A stretch of DNA of 64,000 bases from Mesorhizobium wenxiniae (GCF_002284535.1 NZ_NPKH01000011.1:199115-263114); one strand, 5' to 3'. Counted from the stretch's first letter, positions 37,669 through 48,160 are shown. The notes: a model not told the origin generated them from the sequence alone. Made by a program: numbers and translations.

Positions 37669-37995
37669 TCAGCCCCGGTCCTGCCGAGACGCCTTTTCGG
37701 CGATGCCCGAACGACCGGTGCGGCGTTCGAGTTCGGTCAGGACATCGGCAAGCGGAACGCCGGCGACGCCCAGAACGACGAGCCAATGATAGATGAGATC
37801 GGCGCTTTCCGAAACGAGGGCTTGTCTGTCACCGCCAACGGCCGCGATCACCGTTTCGACCGCCTCTTCGCCGAGCTTCTGCGCCGCCTTGTCCATGCCG
37901 CGTGCGAACAGCTTTGCCGTCCACGAATCCGGATCGCCGGAATGCGCGCGTTCCCCGATGATTGTCTCCAGATCGGAGAGCGAAAACTCAGCCAT
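37669..37995 (-). CDS. hisE: Phosphoribosyl-ATP pyrophosphatase
   Basis: Second step of histidine synthesis. 108 residues; all-alpha NTP pyrophosphohydrolase fold with [13 protein letters not shown] (the ExxE metal motif) and [12 protein letters not shown]. The start [12 protein letters not shown] matches family N-termini; the ORF extended to 38049 runs into a dispersed palindrome. The hisE-coaA pair is close-packed. Confidence 0.95.
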   Translation of the reverse strand: MAEFSLSDLETIIGERAHSGDPDSWTAKLFARGMDKAAQKLGEEAVETVIAAVGGDRQALVSESADLIYHWLVVLGVAGVPLADVLTELERRTGRSGIAEKASRQDRG

Positions 37996-38019
37996 GGCGC
38001 CATCTATCTGCTTGTTTAA

Positions 38020-38089
38020 GCGCGATCTTTTCCGAAAACCGGTTGCCATTTTTCGCTGGCGCGGACCTTCGGTTCGGGATCATGCTTTA
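38020..38089. repeat. Rhizobial interspersed palindrome (hisF-hisE spacer)
   Basis: Element with GATCTTTTCCGAAAACCGG, then GACCTTCGGTTCGGGATCATG. The GACCTTCGGTTCGG block is shared with the element at 43276-43338, defining a subtype. Confidence 0.7.
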
Positions 38090-38878
38090 GAGCCGATCAC
38101 CGGGGGAGTCCAGTCGCATCGGCAGGCCGGCGCGGGCCATATGCGCCTTGGCTTCGGCAATGCTGTAGGTGCCGAAATGGAAGATCGATGCCGCCAGCAC
38201 CGCGCCGGCATGGCCGTCGCGAATGCCCTCGACCATGTGATCGAGCGTGCCGACGCCGCCGGAGGCGATGACCGGCGCACGCACGGCGTCGGCTACCGCG
38301 CGGGTGAGCGCGATGTCGTAGCCGGCCTTGGTGCCGTCGCGGTCCATCGAGGTCAGCAGGATCTCGCCGGCGCCGCGATCGACCATCTGCTGAGCGAATT
38401 CGACCGCGTCGATGCCGGTCTTTTCGCGGCCGCCATGGGTAAAAATCTCCCAGCGGTCGGCCTCGCCTTCGCCCGATACTTTCTTGGCATCGATGGCGAT
38501 GACGATGCACTGGTTGCCGAATTTGTCAGCCGCCTCGGCGACGAAATCGGGATTCTTCACCGCCGCCGTATTGATCGACACCTTGTCGGCGCCGGCCAAA
38601 AGCAGCTTTCTTATGTCGGCGACCTGTCGCACGCCGCCGCCGACGGTCAGCGGCATGAAGCATTGTTCGGCGGTGCGGGCGACGATGTCGAAGATGGTTT
38701 CGCGATTTTCGGACGAAGCGGTGATGTCGAGGAAGCAGAGTTCGTCGGCGCCAGCGGCGTCATAGGCCTTGGCCGCCTCGACCGGATCGCCGGCATCGAC
38801 CAGGTCGACAAAGTTGACGCCCTTGACGACGCGGCCGTTCTTGACGTCGAGACAGGGGATGACGCGGGCTTTCAGCAT
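38087..38878 (-). CDS. hisF: Imidazole glycerol phosphate synthase subunit HisF
   Basis: Cyclase half of IGP synthase. 263-residue TIM barrel starting [20 protein letters not shown], which contains the catalytic Asp. TVGGGVRQ and [11 protein letters not shown] are the phosphate loops, and [13 protein letters not shown] carries the second catalytic Asp. The start overlaps the arginase-like gene stop by one base (TGATG). Confidence 0.98.
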   Translation of the reverse strand: MLKARVIPCLDVKNGRVVKGVNFVDLVDAGDPVEAAKAYDAAGADELCFLDITASSENRETIFDIVARTAEQCFMPLTVGGGVRQVADIRKLLLAGADKVSINTAAVKNPDFVAEAADKFGNQCIVIAIDAKKVSGEGEADRWEIFTHGGREKTGIDAVEFAQQMVDRGAGEILLTSMDRDGTKAGYDIALTRAVADAVRAPVIASGGVGTLDHMVEGIRDGHAGAVLAASIFHFGTYSIAEAKAHMARAGLPMRLDSPGDRL

Positions 38879-39714
38879 CAGATCCTCGCAAGCGCGGCAA
38901 GAAAATCGCCAAGCAATTGCCCAACGACAGGCGGAACCTCGCCCTTGGCGTCAAAGGCAGGATCGTAGGCGGACAGGGTGACGCCGACGATCGGGATCGA
39001 CTTGGCCAGCCCGCAAACCAGTTGCCGCAGTTGCTCCGGATTTGGACCTCCCGGCCGTGCATAGCGGTTCACTTGCAGCACATCGGGATCGTGAACATCC
39101 AGATCCAGATGCAAATGCACTTGGGCCGCGCCGGCCGCCTTGAGCTTTCCGACATTGTCGAGTGCATCGGCCCATTGGGCGCGAATGATTGGCAACGTCG
39201 CCAGAAGCCGCCTTTCATCGGGATCGAGGTCGCGTGCATCGACCAGCATGCACCGCGACGGGTCGATCGCCTGGAAGCCGGGAATCGCTGACGTCATAGG
39301 GCGCCAGCACAGCCCCAGCGTCGTCGCCAGCGCCATGCCGTCGAGAAAGCCGTAGGCGGACGTCTCGGGCGTGTTGAGATCGCCATGCTGATCGATCCAG
39401 ATGATCGAATCAGCGGTATCGCCAGCCACCGCACCGGCGGCGGTCAGGCAATTTCCGGTGAGCACAATGGGAAAACGCTCATCGTCGCGCCCCATGTCGA
39501 CCTTGGTGGCGACTGCCCGACAAACCGCGAAACCTGTCGCGATTTCGCGTTTCTGGGCATCGCCGACTTCGCCGATGTCCTCGACGACGACATGGTGGCC
39601 GCGAAAGGCAAGTTCATCGACGAGGCCGCCGGCAATGATGGCGTCGGGGCCCTGGCCACAGCCGGCATGATAAAGGCCGCTGTCATAGGGTGCGAGGATG
39701 ACCGAGAGTTTCAT
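38878..39714 (-). CDS. Arginase/agmatinase-fold protein with an altered metal site
   Basis: 278 residues of the ureohydrolase fold. The second and third manganese motifs are present: [11 protein letters not shown] (for DAHxD) and [10 protein letters not shown] (for DxDxxDP). The first motif, normally GGDHS, is [10 protein letters not shown], so the His ligand becomes Cys89 and the Asp becomes Asn. The protein may bind one metal or act on something other than arginine or agmatine. It is embedded between hisA and hisF with overlapping ends (ATGA with hisA), so it is coexpressed with histidine synthesis. Its role there is unknown. Confidence 0.8.
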   Translation of the reverse strand: MKLSVILAPYDSGLYHAGCGQGPDAIIAGGLVDELAFRGHHVVVEDIGEVGDAQKREIATGFAVCRAVATKVDMGRDDERFPIVLTGNCLTAAGAVAGDTADSIIWIDQHGDLNTPETSAYGFLDGMALATTLGLCWRPMTSAIPGFQAIDPSRCMLVDARDLDPDERRLLATLPIIRAQWADALDNVGKLKAAGAAQVHLHLDLDVHDPDVLQVNRYARPGGPNPEQLRQLVCGLAKSIPIVGVTLSAYDPAFDAKGEVPPVVGQLLGDFLAALARI

Positions 39715-40460
39715 CGCGCCCTCGCCTTCTCCGGTCCTGCCGCCAGGATCGCCAGTGCCTCGGCCGGATCGATACGCCCGTCATAAAGCGCGCGGCCGGA
39801 GATGGCACCTTCGAGTTTTTGCGCATCGGGCATGGTCATGCGCACGATGTCGGCGATCGAGGCAAGCCCCCCGGAGGCGATGACCGGGATTGAAACTGCT
39901 TCGGCGAGATCGATGGTGGCATCCCAGTTTATGCCGGTCAGCACACCGTCGCGGTCGATGTCGGTGTAGATGATGGCGGCGACGCCGGCGCCCTCGAACT
40001 TCCTCGCCAGTTCGATGACGCCGAGGCTCGAGGCCTCGGCCCAGCCCTCGACCGCCACCTTGCCGCCCTTGGCGTCGATGCCGACGGCGATCTTGCCCGG
40101 GAACGCCTTGCAGGCCTGCCTGACCAGATCCGGATCGCGCACGGCCACCGTGCCGAGAATGATCCGCGCCAGCCCGCGATCGAGCCAGTCCTCGACCTGC
40201 GCCAGGGTGCGAATGCCGCCGCCGAGCTGCACCGGGTTTTTCGTCGCCTTGAGGATAGCGCCGACCGCCGCGCTGTTGACGCTCTGGCCCTTGAAGGCGC
40301 CGTTGAGGTCAACGACATGCAGCCATTCAAAGCCCTGTTGCTCGAAGGCCCTGGCCTGCGCGGCCGGGTCGTCATTGTAGATCGTCGCGGTCGCCATATC
40401 GCCGTGCTTCAGGCGCACGCACTTGCCGTCCTTGAGGTCGATGGCCGGGAACAGGATCAC
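39711..40460 (-). CDS. hisA: ProFAR isomerase HisA
   Basis: Fourth step of histidine synthesis. 249-residue TIM barrel beginning (GTG)[16 protein letters not shown], with the catalytic Asp in [16 protein letters not shown] at the first phosphate loop and [11 protein letters not shown] with the second Asp. GTG is the start, 2 bp after the DUF1330 gene. Confidence 0.97.
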   Translation of the reverse strand: MILFPAIDLKDGKCVRLKHGDMATATIYNDDPAAQARAFEQQGFEWLHVVDLNGAFKGQSVNSAAVGAILKATKNPVQLGGGIRTLAQVEDWLDRGLARIILGTVAVRDPDLVRQACKAFPGKIAVGIDAKGGKVAVEGWAEASSLGVIELARKFEGAGVAAIIYTDIDRDGVLTGINWDATIDLAEAVSIPVIASGGLASIADIVRMTMPDAQKLEGAISGRALYDGRIDPAEALAILAAGPEKARAR

Positions 40461-40462
40461 TT

Positions 40463-40753
40463 TCAGGCGCCCTCGATGATCGCGAAATGGCCGGTCGAAG
40501 CCGCCAGTCGATTCCGTAGTGCGGTCTGATAGGCCGGCGACTGGTAACAGTTCAGCGCTGTCTGATAAGAGTCGAACTCGACCACAACATGCCTGTCAAA
40601 TTCCGATCCTTCTGGGTTTGTGACCTGTCCGCCGCGCACGAGATAGCGGCCGTCATAGCGCGAAATGGCGTCACCGATGGCGTCACGGTAGCGCTGATAA
40701 CCGTCGGGGTCAGTCACCGTGAGCATGACCACCCAGTAGCCTTTCTTACTCAT
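40463..40753 (-). CDS. DUF1330 family protein
   Basis: 96 residues with the ferredoxin-like dimeric alpha/beta barrel of DUF1330. [20 protein letters not shown] and [20 protein letters not shown] are typical. Function unknown. It sits 4 bp after hisH and 2 bp before hisA, firmly in the his operon. ATG at 40753 is preferred to the longer ORF (40801), which overlaps hisH. Confidence 0.85.
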   Translation of the reverse strand: MSKKGYWVVMLTVTDPDGYQRYRDAIGDAISRYDGRYLVRGGQVTNPEGSEFDRHVVVEFDSYQTALNCYQSPAYQTALRNRLAASTGHFAIIEGA

Positions 40754-40757
40754 GATC

Positions 40758-41408
40758 CTAGGGTCTCCAGCGCAGAAAATTGGTGATGAGCGCCAGGCCA
40801 AGCGCCTGGCTCTTTTCGGGATGAAACTGCGTGCCGGCGAGATTGCCGCTGACGACAGCGGCCGTCACCGGACCACCGTAGTCGGCAATCGCCAGCACCT
40901 CCTCCGGCTTCTGCGCGTCGAGATGGTAGGAATGAACGAAATAGGCGTGCAGTCCCTTGGCGCCGGTCGGAATGCCGGAAAACAGCGGATGCTTGCGCGT
41001 GAGCTCGATCGTGTTCCAGCCGATCTGCGGGATCTTCAGCGCAGGATCGGCCGGGGTGATCTCCTTGACGTCGCCGGCGATCCAGCCAAAACCTTTTGTA
41101 ACGGTCTTTTCCAGGCCCCGCTCCGACATCAGCTGCATGCCGACGCAGATGCCGAGGAATGGCCGCCCCTTGACGATCGCGACCTCCTCGACCGCTTCCC
41201 ACATGCCGGCCACAGCGCGCAGCCCGGCCGCGCAATCGGCATATGCGCCGACGCCGGGCAGGACGATGCGATCGGCGGTCCTGACACGCTCGGCATCGGC
41301 GGTCAGGTCGATCGCTGCGGCGATACCGGCTTCATGCGCGGCGCGCTCGAAGGCCTTGGTGGCCGAGCGCAGGTTGCCCGAGCCGTAGTCGATGATCGCG
41401 GCCCGCAC
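40758..41408 (-). CDS. hisH: Imidazole glycerol phosphate synthase subunit HisH
   Basis: Glutaminase half of IGP synthase, which feeds ammonia to HisF. 216 residues of class I amidotransferase: nucleophile Cys in [10 protein letters not shown] and the His-x-Glu pair in [10 protein letters not shown]. The start is GTG, followed by [14 protein letters not shown]. It follows the DUF2628 gene by 1 bp. Confidence 0.97.
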   Translation of the reverse strand: MRAAIIDYGSGNLRSATKAFERAAHEAGIAAAIDLTADAERVRTADRIVLPGVGAYADCAAGLRAVAGMWEAVEEVAIVKGRPFLGICVGMQLMSERGLEKTVTKGFGWIAGDVKEITPADPALKIPQIGWNTIELTRKHPLFSGIPTGAKGLHAYFVHSYHLDAQKPEEVLAIADYGGPVTAAVVSGNLAGTQFHPEKSQALGLALITNFLRWRP

Positions 41409-41409
41409 G

Positions 41410-41883
41410 TCAGGGTCTTCCGGGAGTGTGGTTCAACCCTAACGCGATGCCCATATGCGTCGGCCGGGCATGGGCGGCGTCCGGAACGATGCGCGGCACT
41501 GGCGCTTGCTCGTCCGCTTGCGCTTCGGCTTCCAGCACATAGCGCGTATCGGCATCGTCGAGCCTGTTGGCCTCGACGACGCCCCATTCATGCCAGCCAC
41601 GACGGCGCAGTGCGGCGATCCGCAAGGCCTGACCCTCCAGCCCGACATAGAGCGATACAAGCAGCGACAGCAGCGGGCCGGCCAGCCCAAGACTCAGCCC
41701 TTCGGCAAGCATCGAAAGGAGAGCCATGGCGACAAACGCCAGTGCTGCCTCGATCCACAACCGGTGCCAGAGCAACCACAGCGGCGACACGAGGAAGCCG
41801 AGCCAGGAAAACCCATCCCGGACAAAGGTTACATCAGGCTTTTCGCCGCGGCCTGGCGGTTCCATCACGACATAGACGGCCAT
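41410..41883 (-). CDS. DUF2628 family membrane protein
   Basis: 157 residues. [17 protein letters not shown] (about 28-44) opens a pair of membrane segments, and [19 protein letters not shown] is the DUF2628 signature. The C-terminus is a variable soluble tail. It lies 3 bp from hisB and 1 bp from hisH, a placement seen in other rhizobia, so it is expressed with histidine synthesis though its role is unknown. Confidence 0.83.
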   Translation of the reverse strand: MAVYVVMEPPGRGEKPDVTFVRDGFSWLGFLVSPLWLLWHRLWIEAALAFVAMALLSMLAEGLSLGLAGPLLSLLVSLYVGLEGQALRIAALRRRGWHEWGVVEANRLDDADTRYVLEAEAQADEQAPVPRIVPDAAHARPTHMGIALGLNHTPGRP

Positions 41884-41886
41884 GGC

Positions 41887-42486
41887 CTATCCCTTCAGAG
41901 ATCCCTTGGTGGACGGAACCGCATCCGGCTGGCGCGGGTCGCTTTCAAGCGCGAAACGCAGCGCGCGCGCCACCGCCTTGAAGCAGGTCTCGGCGATGTG
42001 ATGATTGTTTGCGCCGTAGTGGTTGGCGACATGCAGCGTGATGCCGGCATTCTGCGCCAGGGCCTGGAAGAATTCGCGCACCAGTTCGGTGTCGAACGTG
42101 CCGATCTTCGGCGACGAGAACGCAACGTTCCAGACAAGGAAAGGACGGCCGGAAACGTCGATCGCCGCGCGCGTCAGCGTCTCGTCCATGGCGAGATCGA
42201 TCGAGGCATAGCGCATGATGCCGCGCCGCTCGCCCAACGCCTTGGCCAGCGCCTGGCCGAGCGCGATGCCGGTGTCCTCGACCGTGTGGTGGTCGTCTAT
42301 GTGCAGATCGCCCTTGGCCTTGACTGTCATGTCGATCAGCGAATGGCGCGACAGTTGGTCCAGCATGTGGTCGAAGAAACCGACGCCCGTCGAAATATCG
42401 GATTTTCCCGAGCCGTCGACCTGGACCGACACGGAGATGTCGGTCTCCCCAGTCTTGCGGCTGGCGTTGGCGGAACGGGGCGGCAT
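41887..42486 (-). CDS. hisB: Imidazoleglycerol-phosphate dehydratase
   Basis: 199-residue monofunctional HisB, the sixth step of histidine synthesis. [17 protein letters not shown] and [16 protein letters not shown] (here [14 protein letters not shown]) blocks bind the manganese pair; a second copy of the His cluster is [16 protein letters not shown]. First gene of the his series, divergent from hslV. Confidence 0.98.
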   Translation of the reverse strand: MPPRSANASRKTGETDISVSVQVDGSGKSDISTGVGFFDHMLDQLSRHSLIDMTVKAKGDLHIDDHHTVEDTGIALGQALAKALGERRGIMRYASIDLAMDETLTRAAIDVSGRPFLVWNVAFSSPKIGTFDTELVREFFQALAQNAGITLHVANHYGANNHHIAETCFKAVARALRFALESDPRQPDAVPSTKGSLKG

Positions 42487-42710
42487 GACCTCATCCTTGT
42501 CCAGAGTTCAGACGTTCCAAGCGTCCACGTGCTTGAAAACGAGAGCCTTCTAGCAGCATGATCCGGCGATTGCCAGTTGCCATGCCAGGGGATATCGAGC
42601 CTGGCGGGTGGCTGGTTTGCATTCATCGGACCTATGCATACATATGGTCGATCAAGTCACTCGTAACGCGCCAATCGCCTTTTCGGGACCGGTGCTGATC
42701 GGAGCAGAAG

Positions 42711-43262
42711 ATGTCGAATGAACTGACCATGCACGCCACGACCATCGTGACGGTGCGCAAGGGCGGCAAGGTGGTGATTGCCGGCGACGGCCAGGTCAGT
42801 CTCGGCCAGACCATCATGAAGGGCAATGCCAAGAAGGTGCGCCGCATCGGCAAAAGCGGCAATGTCATTGCCGGTTTCGCCGGCGCCACCGCTGACGCCT
42901 TCACCCTTCTGGAGCGGCTGGAAGCCAAGCTCGAACAATATCCGGAGCAATTGACGCGGGCCTGCGTCGAACTCGCCAAGGACTGGCGCACCGACCGCTA
43001 TCTGCGCCGGCTTGAAGCGATGATGCTGGTTGCCGACAAATCGGTTTCGCTGGCGCTGACCGGCACCGGCGACGTGCTCGAACCCGAACATGGCGTCATG
43101 GCCATCGGTTCGGGCGGCAATTACGCGCTAGCCGCGGCGCGCGCACTGATCGACACCGACAAAGATGCCGAGGAGATCGCGCGCAAGGCGATGCAGATCG
43201 CATCCGACATTTGCGTCTACACCAACAACAACTTCGTCATCGAAACGCTCGATGCCGGCTGA
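42711..43262 (+). CDS. hslV: ATP-dependent protease peptidase subunit HslV
   Basis: Proteasome-like threonine protease that pairs with HslU. 183 residues. The conserved [19 protein letters not shown] begins at Thr10, so a nine-residue propeptide (MSNELTMHA) must be removed to free the catalytic Thr. [14 protein letters not shown] is a core motif. The first gene of hslV-GNAT-UPF0314-hslU. Confidence 0.97.
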   Translation: MSNELTMHATTIVTVRKGGKVVIAGDGQVSLGQTIMKGNAKKVRRIGKSGNVIAGFAGATADAFTLLERLEAKLEQYPEQLTRACVELAKDWRTDRYLRRLEAMMLVADKSVSLALTGTGDVLEPEHGVMAIGSGGNYALAAARALIDTDKDAEEIARKAMQIASDICVYTNNNFVIETLDAG

Positions 43263-43275
43263 GCCGCCCGCTCGC

Positions 43276-43338
43276 CATGATCCCGAAAAGTGGAAACCGG
43301 TTTTTGCTCCGCTGACCTTCGGTTCGGAGAAGATCATG
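43276..43338. repeat. Rhizobial interspersed palindrome touching a start codon
   Basis: CATGATCCCGAAAAGTGG ... GACCTTCGGTTCGG ... AAGATCATG. The last three bases are the start codon of the GNAT gene, and GGAG within the element could act as its ribosome site. Confidence 0.75.
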
Positions 43339-43851
43339 GCCAAACAAGAAAATAGATACGATTTTCGGCCGGTGACGGAGTCGGACCTGCCGATGATTGC
43401 GGCATGGCTGGCCGAGCCGCATGTCGCGGAGTGGTGGGATGATCCCGAGAGGGAGATCGCCCAGATCCGCCAACACATCGACAGCATTTCCGTCGAACCG
43501 CTGATCATCGAGCTCGATGGCGAGCCGATCGGCTACATGCAGAGCTACGACCCACATCTGGAGGACGGCCATCCCTATAGCGACCAGCCGTTCGGTACGC
43601 TCGGCATAGATTTGTCGATCGGCAGGCCTGAGCTTATCGGACGCGGCCACGGCTCGGCAATTGTCCGGCAGTTCGTGGAACAGCTGTTCGAGGAAGGGGC
43701 GCCGCGTGTCATCATCGACCCGGATCCATCCAACGGGCGAGCGATCCGCGCCTATGAAAAGGCCGGTTTCAGAGCTATCGATCGAAGGCAATCGGAATAT
43801 GGCGACGCCGTGCTGATGGCAATCGACGCCGAAGAGGACGATATCGAATAA
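43336..43851 (+). CDS. GNAT acetyltransferase, AAC(6')-like
   Basis: 171 residues of the GNAT fold resembling the aminoglycoside 6'-N-acetyltransferase type. It begins [20 protein letters not shown] and has the acetyl-CoA loop region [15 protein letters not shown], then [19 protein letters not shown]. Chromosomal relatives often act on other amines, so antibiotic resistance should not be assumed. Its ATG lies in a dispersed palindrome, implying that the element recruited or reset the start. Confidence 0.85.
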   Translation: MAKQENRYDFRPVTESDLPMIAAWLAEPHVAEWWDDPEREIAQIRQHIDSISVEPLIIELDGEPIGYMQSYDPHLEDGHPYSDQPFGTLGIDLSIGRPELIGRGHGSAIVRQFVEQLFEEGAPRVIIDPDPSNGRAIRAYEKAGFRAIDRRQSEYGDAVLMAIDAEEDDIE

Positions 43852-43889
43852 GGCGACGCCGAATAAAGCCGAAGAGGGGCAGTAACAAC

Positions 43890-44489
43890 ATGAGCACAAC
43901 CGGCGCCGACAAACCCGTCTCGGCCTATGAAGACAGCTGGCGGATGGGACTTCTGCTGGTCCTCGGCCTGATCATATTCCAGGCCGGAGTCCTTTACGGC
44001 ATGGGCCGAACCCCGATCTGCACATGCGGCTATGTCAAGCTGTGGCACGGTATCGTGCAGAGTTCGGAGAATTCCCAGCATATTTCCGACTGGTACACAT
44101 TCTCGCACCTCATCCACGGCTTCCTGTTCTATGCGCTGGCGTGGGCTCTGTTCCCGCGCTCGCCGATCGGGCTCAGGCTGGCATTTGCGGTCGTCATTGA
44201 GGGCGGTTGGGAACTTCTCGAGAACAGCCCGTTGATCATCGAGCGCTATCGCGCCGGCACGATCTCCCTCGACTACTATGGCGACAGCATCATCAATTCG
44301 GTGGCGGACACGCTGGCGATGGTGCTGGGATTTGTGATGGCGCGCAGGCTTCCTATATGGGTGATCGTGACCCTGGCCGTCATCTTCGAATTCGGTGTCG
44401 GCTACCTCATCCGGGACAATCTGACGCTCAACGTGATCATGCTGCTGCATCCGTTCGAGTCCATCCGGCAGTGGCAAAGTGGAATTTAG
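43890..44489 (+). CDS. UPF0314 (DUF2585) membrane protein
   Basis: 199 residues with about five hydrophobic segments. [16 protein letters not shown] and [20 protein letters not shown] are the DUF2585 signatures, with conserved Cys, His and Trp that could bind a metal. It is a rhizobial family of unknown function. It ends 4 bp before hslU and is evidently cotranscribed with it. Confidence 0.85.
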   Translation: MSTTGADKPVSAYEDSWRMGLLLVLGLIIFQAGVLYGMGRTPICTCGYVKLWHGIVQSSENSQHISDWYTFSHLIHGFLFYALAWALFPRSPIGLRLAFAVVIEGGWELLENSPLIIERYRAGTISLDYYGDSIINSVADTLAMVLGFVMARRLPIWVIVTLAVIFEFGVGYLIRDNLTLNVIMLLHPFESIRQWQSGI

Positions 44490-44493
44490 GAAT

Positions 44494-45807
44494 ATGAGCA
44501 CATTCTCGCCCCGTGAAATCGTTTCGGAACTCGATCGCTTCATCATCGGCCAGAAGGACGCCAAGCGCGCCGTGGCCATCGCCCTGCGCAACCGCTGGCG
44601 CCGCCAGCAGCTCGAAGGCCAGATGCGTGAAGAGGTGATGCCGAAGAACATCCTGATGATCGGCCCGACCGGCGTCGGCAAGACCGAGATCTCGCGCCGC
44701 CTGGCACGCCTTGCCGGTGCGCCGTTTGTCAAGGTCGAGGCGACCAAGTTCACCGAAGTCGGCTATGTCGGCCGCGACGTCGAGCAAATCATCCGCGACC
44801 TGGTCGAGATCGCCATCGGCCTGGTGCGCGAGAAGATGCGCGAGGATGTCAAAGCGCGCGCCCATATCAATGCCGAGGAACGTGTGCTGGAAGCGCTCGT
44901 CGGCAAGACGGCGAGCCCGGGCACACGTGACAATTTCCGCAAGAAGCTGCGCGACGGCGAGCTCGACAACAAGGAGATCGAGATCGAAGTAAGCGACACC
45001 GGCACTGGCGGCATGCCCGGCTTCGAGATTCCCGGCATGCCGGGCGCCAATATCGGCGTGTTGAACATCAACGACATGCTGTCGAAAGCGATGGGCGGCC
45101 AGAAGACCAAGACGCGCAAGACGACGGTGAAGGAGTCCTACGCGGTGCTGGTCGGCGACGAGTCCGACAAGCTGCTCGACCAGGACGAGGTCGTGCGCAG
45201 GGCGCTGGAATCGACCGAAAACGACGGCATCGTCTTCCTCGACGAGATCGACAAGATCGCCTCGCGGGAAGGCGGCATGGGCGCCGGTGTTTCCCGCGAA
45301 GGCGTGCAGCGCGACCTGCTGCCGCTTGTCGAGGGCACCACGGTGGCGACCAAATACGGACCGGTGAAGACCGACCACATCCTGTTCATCGCATCGGGTG
45401 CGTTTCACGTCGCCAAGCCGTCGGACCTGCTGCCGGAACTGCAGGGCCGACTGCCGATCCGCGTCGAGCTGCGTGCACTCGAGAAGGACGATTTCGTCCG
45501 CATCCTGACCGAGACCGAGGCCAGCCTGATCAAGCAGTACATCGCGCTGATGAAGACCGAGGGCGTCGATCTTGTCTTCACCGACGACGCCATCGATTCG
45601 CTGGCCGGCATTGCGGTCGATCTCAACGCCAGCGTCGAGAACATCGGCGCCAGGCGGCTGCAGACGGTCATGGAGCGGGTGCTGGACGAGATCTCCTATG
45701 ACGCGCCGGACCGGCACGGCACGGCGGTGACCATCGACGCAGCCTATGTGCAAAAGCATGTCGGCGACCTGTCCAGAAACACGGATTTGTCGCGTTTCAT
45801 CCTGTAG
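44494..45807 (+). CDS. hslU: ATP-dependent unfoldase HslU
   Basis: AAA+ partner of HslV. 437 residues from [20 protein letters not shown]. Walker A is [14 protein letters not shown] and Walker B is [32 protein letters not shown] is the sensor 2 region, and the C-terminal tail DLSRFIL is the segment that inserts into HslV. A separate hslV and hslU with two unrelated genes between them is a rhizobial order. Confidence 0.98.
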   Translation: MSTFSPREIVSELDRFIIGQKDAKRAVAIALRNRWRRQQLEGQMREEVMPKNILMIGPTGVGKTEISRRLARLAGAPFVKVEATKFTEVGYVGRDVEQIIRDLVEIAIGLVREKMREDVKARAHINAEERVLEALVGKTASPGTRDNFRKKLRDGELDNKEIEIEVSDTGTGGMPGFEIPGMPGANIGVLNINDMLSKAMGGQKTKTRKTTVKESYAVLVGDESDKLLDQDEVVRRALESTENDGIVFLDEIDKIASREGGMGAGVSREGVQRDLLPLVEGTTVATKYGPVKTDHILFIASGAFHVAKPSDLLPELQGRLPIRVELRALEKDDFVRILTETEASLIKQYIALMKTEGVDLVFTDDAIDSLAGIAVDLNASVENIGARRLQTVMERVLDEISYDAPDRHGTAVTIDAAYVQKHVGDLSRNTDLSRFIL

Positions 45808-46006
45808 CAGGCAATCCATCCCACAAGAATTGGGCCGGGGGAGCCGGCAAGTTCTGAAACGTGTGGCCAAATGGAAGCATCTGGCCAGCTTTTGTCTTGC
45901 CCGGCGCAGGGGCCCTCGACTCCACTTCCAGCTTTACCTAGTTTGCCCGGCAACTACAGCGCCGCGCATCAGTTGGGCGTGCAAAGGGCGCTATACAGTT
46001 GGTTTT

Positions 46007-46043
46007 GCGCATGACCCCGAAAATCGATTCCGGGGTCATGCGC
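46007..46043. repeat. Rhizobial interspersed palindrome (hslU-DUF1402 spacer)
   Basis: The cleanest copy in the window: GCGCATGACCCCG (46007-46019) and CGGGGTCATGCGC (46031-46043), perfect 13-bp arms around an 11-bp loop. Confidence 0.9.
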
Positions 46044-46061
46044 TGTTGCAGGCGGCGGCGC

Positions 46062-47021
46062 ATGAAAAAACTGATCCTCGTCATTCTCGGGCTGACGCTG
46101 GCGACAGCCATGTTCGCCGCCGAAGCGGCGACGATGGTGCCGCCGGGCAACAGTCATGCCGAGCAGCCCAACATACCGGGCGCCTCGAGCCGGCGCACCC
46201 AAGCCACCAACACCACCTTCCAGGCAAAATACCGCAAGGTCTATGCGCTGCTGCAGCACGACGCCGGTCTTCGCGGCAAGATCAGCCAGGCGGCGGCGAC
46301 CTATGGCATCGACCCGATGCATATCGTCGGCGCCATAGTCGGCGAGCACACCTACAATGTCGACGCCTACGACCGGCTGCAGACCTACTACGTCAAGGCG
46401 ATCTCTTATCTGTCGAGCAAGCTGTCCTTCGCCTATGAAGGCGAGGACATCACCGATTTCGTGCAGCGGCCGCAATTCCAGGAATGCGCCGGCAAACCGG
46501 ACAGTTACGCGCTCTGGGAATGCCGCGAGCAGGTGTGGAACCAGTCCTTTCGCGGCAAGACTGTCGGCGGTGAGAGCTTCCCCGACGACCGCTTCGGCGC
46601 CACTTTCTTCCAGCCCTATTATGCCGGCCAGACTTTTGGCCTCGGTCAGCTCAATCCGCTGACGGCGTTGCAGATGAGCGATCTCGTGCACCAGGTTTCC
46701 GGCCTGCCGAAGCTCGACGTCGGCGATCCGAATGCGGTCTACAAGACCATCATGGATCCGGACCTGACATTGGATTATGTCGCAGCGACGATCCGGAAAT
46801 CGATCGATGCCTACCAGAGCATTGCCGGCTTCGACATATCGGGCAATCCCGGCATCACATCGACGCTCTACAATGTCGGCAATCCGGAACAGCGTGCCCA
46901 TGCGCTGAAGGCCGAGAACGACAGGCGCCGCGACGCGGGCGAACCGGAGAAGCTGCCCGAGGAAAATTACTATGGCTGGCTGGTCAACGACAAATTGCCG
47001 GAGCTGAAGGCGCTGTTTTAG
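46062..47021 (+). CDS. DUF1402 exported protein, lytic-transglycosylase-like
   Basis: 319 residues with a signal peptide (MKKLILVILGLTLATAMFAA). The mature part belongs to DUF1402, a rhizobial family. IDPMHIVGAIVGEHTYN, with an acidic residue after a hydrophobic helix, and YAGQTFGLGQLNPLTAL resemble the catalytic Glu helix and GxGQ motif of soluble lytic transglycosylases. That activity is inference. Met at 46062 is chosen since the signal peptide starts there; the longer ORF includes a dispersed palindrome. Confidence 0.8.
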   Translation: MKKLILVILGLTLATAMFAAEAATMVPPGNSHAEQPNIPGASSRRTQATNTTFQAKYRKVYALLQHDAGLRGKISQAAATYGIDPMHIVGAIVGEHTYNVDAYDRLQTYYVKAISYLSSKLSFAYEGEDITDFVQRPQFQECAGKPDSYALWECREQVWNQSFRGKTVGGESFPDDRFGATFFQPYYAGQTFGLGQLNPLTALQMSDLVHQVSGLPKLDVGDPNAVYKTIMDPDLTLDYVAATIRKSIDAYQSIAGFDISGNPGITSTLYNVGNPEQRAHALKAENDRRRDAGEPEKLPEENYYGWLVNDKLPELKALF

Positions 47022-47176
47022 TTGTTAAATCACGCTTGGTACCTGACGACCACAGCCGCCCCGGGGTGGAGCCCCTGTTGGTGAGAGCCGATACAAGAGC
47101 GCAAATGCGCCAATAAGCGGATGAGGCACTCGGCCAAGGAGCTCATTGCCCTTGATGCAATGCCCTTCATCCGCAC

Positions 47177-48160
47177 TTAGGCTCGGGGTTCGCGCCTCAC
47201 TTCGGAAGCCGTTCGTAAGCGCCTAAGTTGCCCAGGAGGGTTTCCTGTGGTCCGCTTGAAGGCACGGCTGAAAGCGGCTTCGGAAGCATATCCCAGGCGC
47301 GCGGCGATGGCTGGGATCGTCAGGCTCGGGTCAAGGAGCAGGCGTTTTGCTTCGCGCATTCGGAATTCGAGCACATAGCGGGCCGGCGATACCCCAAGCA
47401 CATGTGAAAAACGTTCGGCGAAGGTCGACCGCGACATGGCCGCAGTTCTCGCCAATCGGGCCAGAGACCAGTTTTCCCCCGGTCTCGTATGGATGCCGAG
47501 CAGGGCGGGGCCAAGTCCTCGATCGCGCAGCGCAGCGAGCCAGCCTCGGCGATGATCATCGCTATCCCTGGCCCAATCGCGAACAATGATGCTGATGGCC
47601 GCATCGGCCAGACGGGCCATTATTGTGGCCGAGCCGACGCTTTCTTCCGCCATCTCGGCCGCCATTACCTCCAGCAGCATGCCGAGAGATCGGGTGCGGT
47701 TCGGTCCCTCGCGAAGCACAAGTTTTGCGGGCATGGTCCCAATCAATCGATCGGCCAGCGGTTCCTCGAAATCCACGGTGCAGCAGAAAATGAGGGATCG
47801 GGCACCCCCGCCGCCGGTGTTGAGGGAATAGCTTGTGCCGGATATCTGTCTTGGCCCCAAGAGGGTGAGATCGGTCACCGCGCTCTCAGGATCGTCGGCG
47901 ATGACATGTTTGGTGCCATGTGGCAGGAGCACGACATCGCCCTGGTCCAGCCGCTCTGGTTCAGACCCCTCGATAAGCACCCAACAGCTGCCTTCGGCGA
48001 CGAAATGGAAGCGAATTCCCTTTTGGAATTGCAGGCCGATGCCCCAAGGCCGCGTTACCTCTGCCCGGCAGTAACTCGCTTCCGCTGGCCTGAGATCACG
48101 CAGGAACTGTCCAAGAAGATGGACGACAGGATCGGCAGAATTGGATGATCGAGCATACAT
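47177..48160 (-). CDS. AraC-family regulator with N-terminal cupin
   Basis: 327 residues. The N-terminal cupin_6-type ligand domain (to about 200) contains VLIEGSEPERLDQGDVVLLP. The C-terminal AraC double HTH includes WSLARLARTAAMSRSTFAERF and TIPAIAARLGYASEAAFSRAF. The start at 48160 (MYARSSNSADPVVHLLGQ) fits family N-termini; the ORF continues to 48271. It is divergent from the cupin-SDR pair and probably controls it. Confidence 0.88.
   Translation of the reverse strand: MYARSSNSADPVVHLLGQFLRDLRPAEASYCRAEVTRPWGIGLQFQKGIRFHFVAEGSCWVLIEGSEPERLDQGDVVLLPHGTKHVIADDPESAVTDLTLLGPRQISGTSYSLNTGGGGARSLIFCCTVDFEEPLADRLIGTMPAKLVLREGPNRTRSLGMLLEVMAAEMAEESVGSATIMARLADAAISIIVRDWARDSDDHRRGWLAALRDRGLGPALLGIHTRPGENWSLARLARTAAMSRSTFAERFSHVLGVSPARYVLEFRMREAKRLLLDPSLTIPAIAARLGYASEAAFSRAFKRTTGNPPGQLRRLRTASEVRREPRA

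Noticed and set aside
43336..43851. Aminoglycoside resistance gene
   Set aside because: AAC(6')-like GNAT similarity alone does not show resistance; the chromosomal setting among housekeeping genes argues against it.
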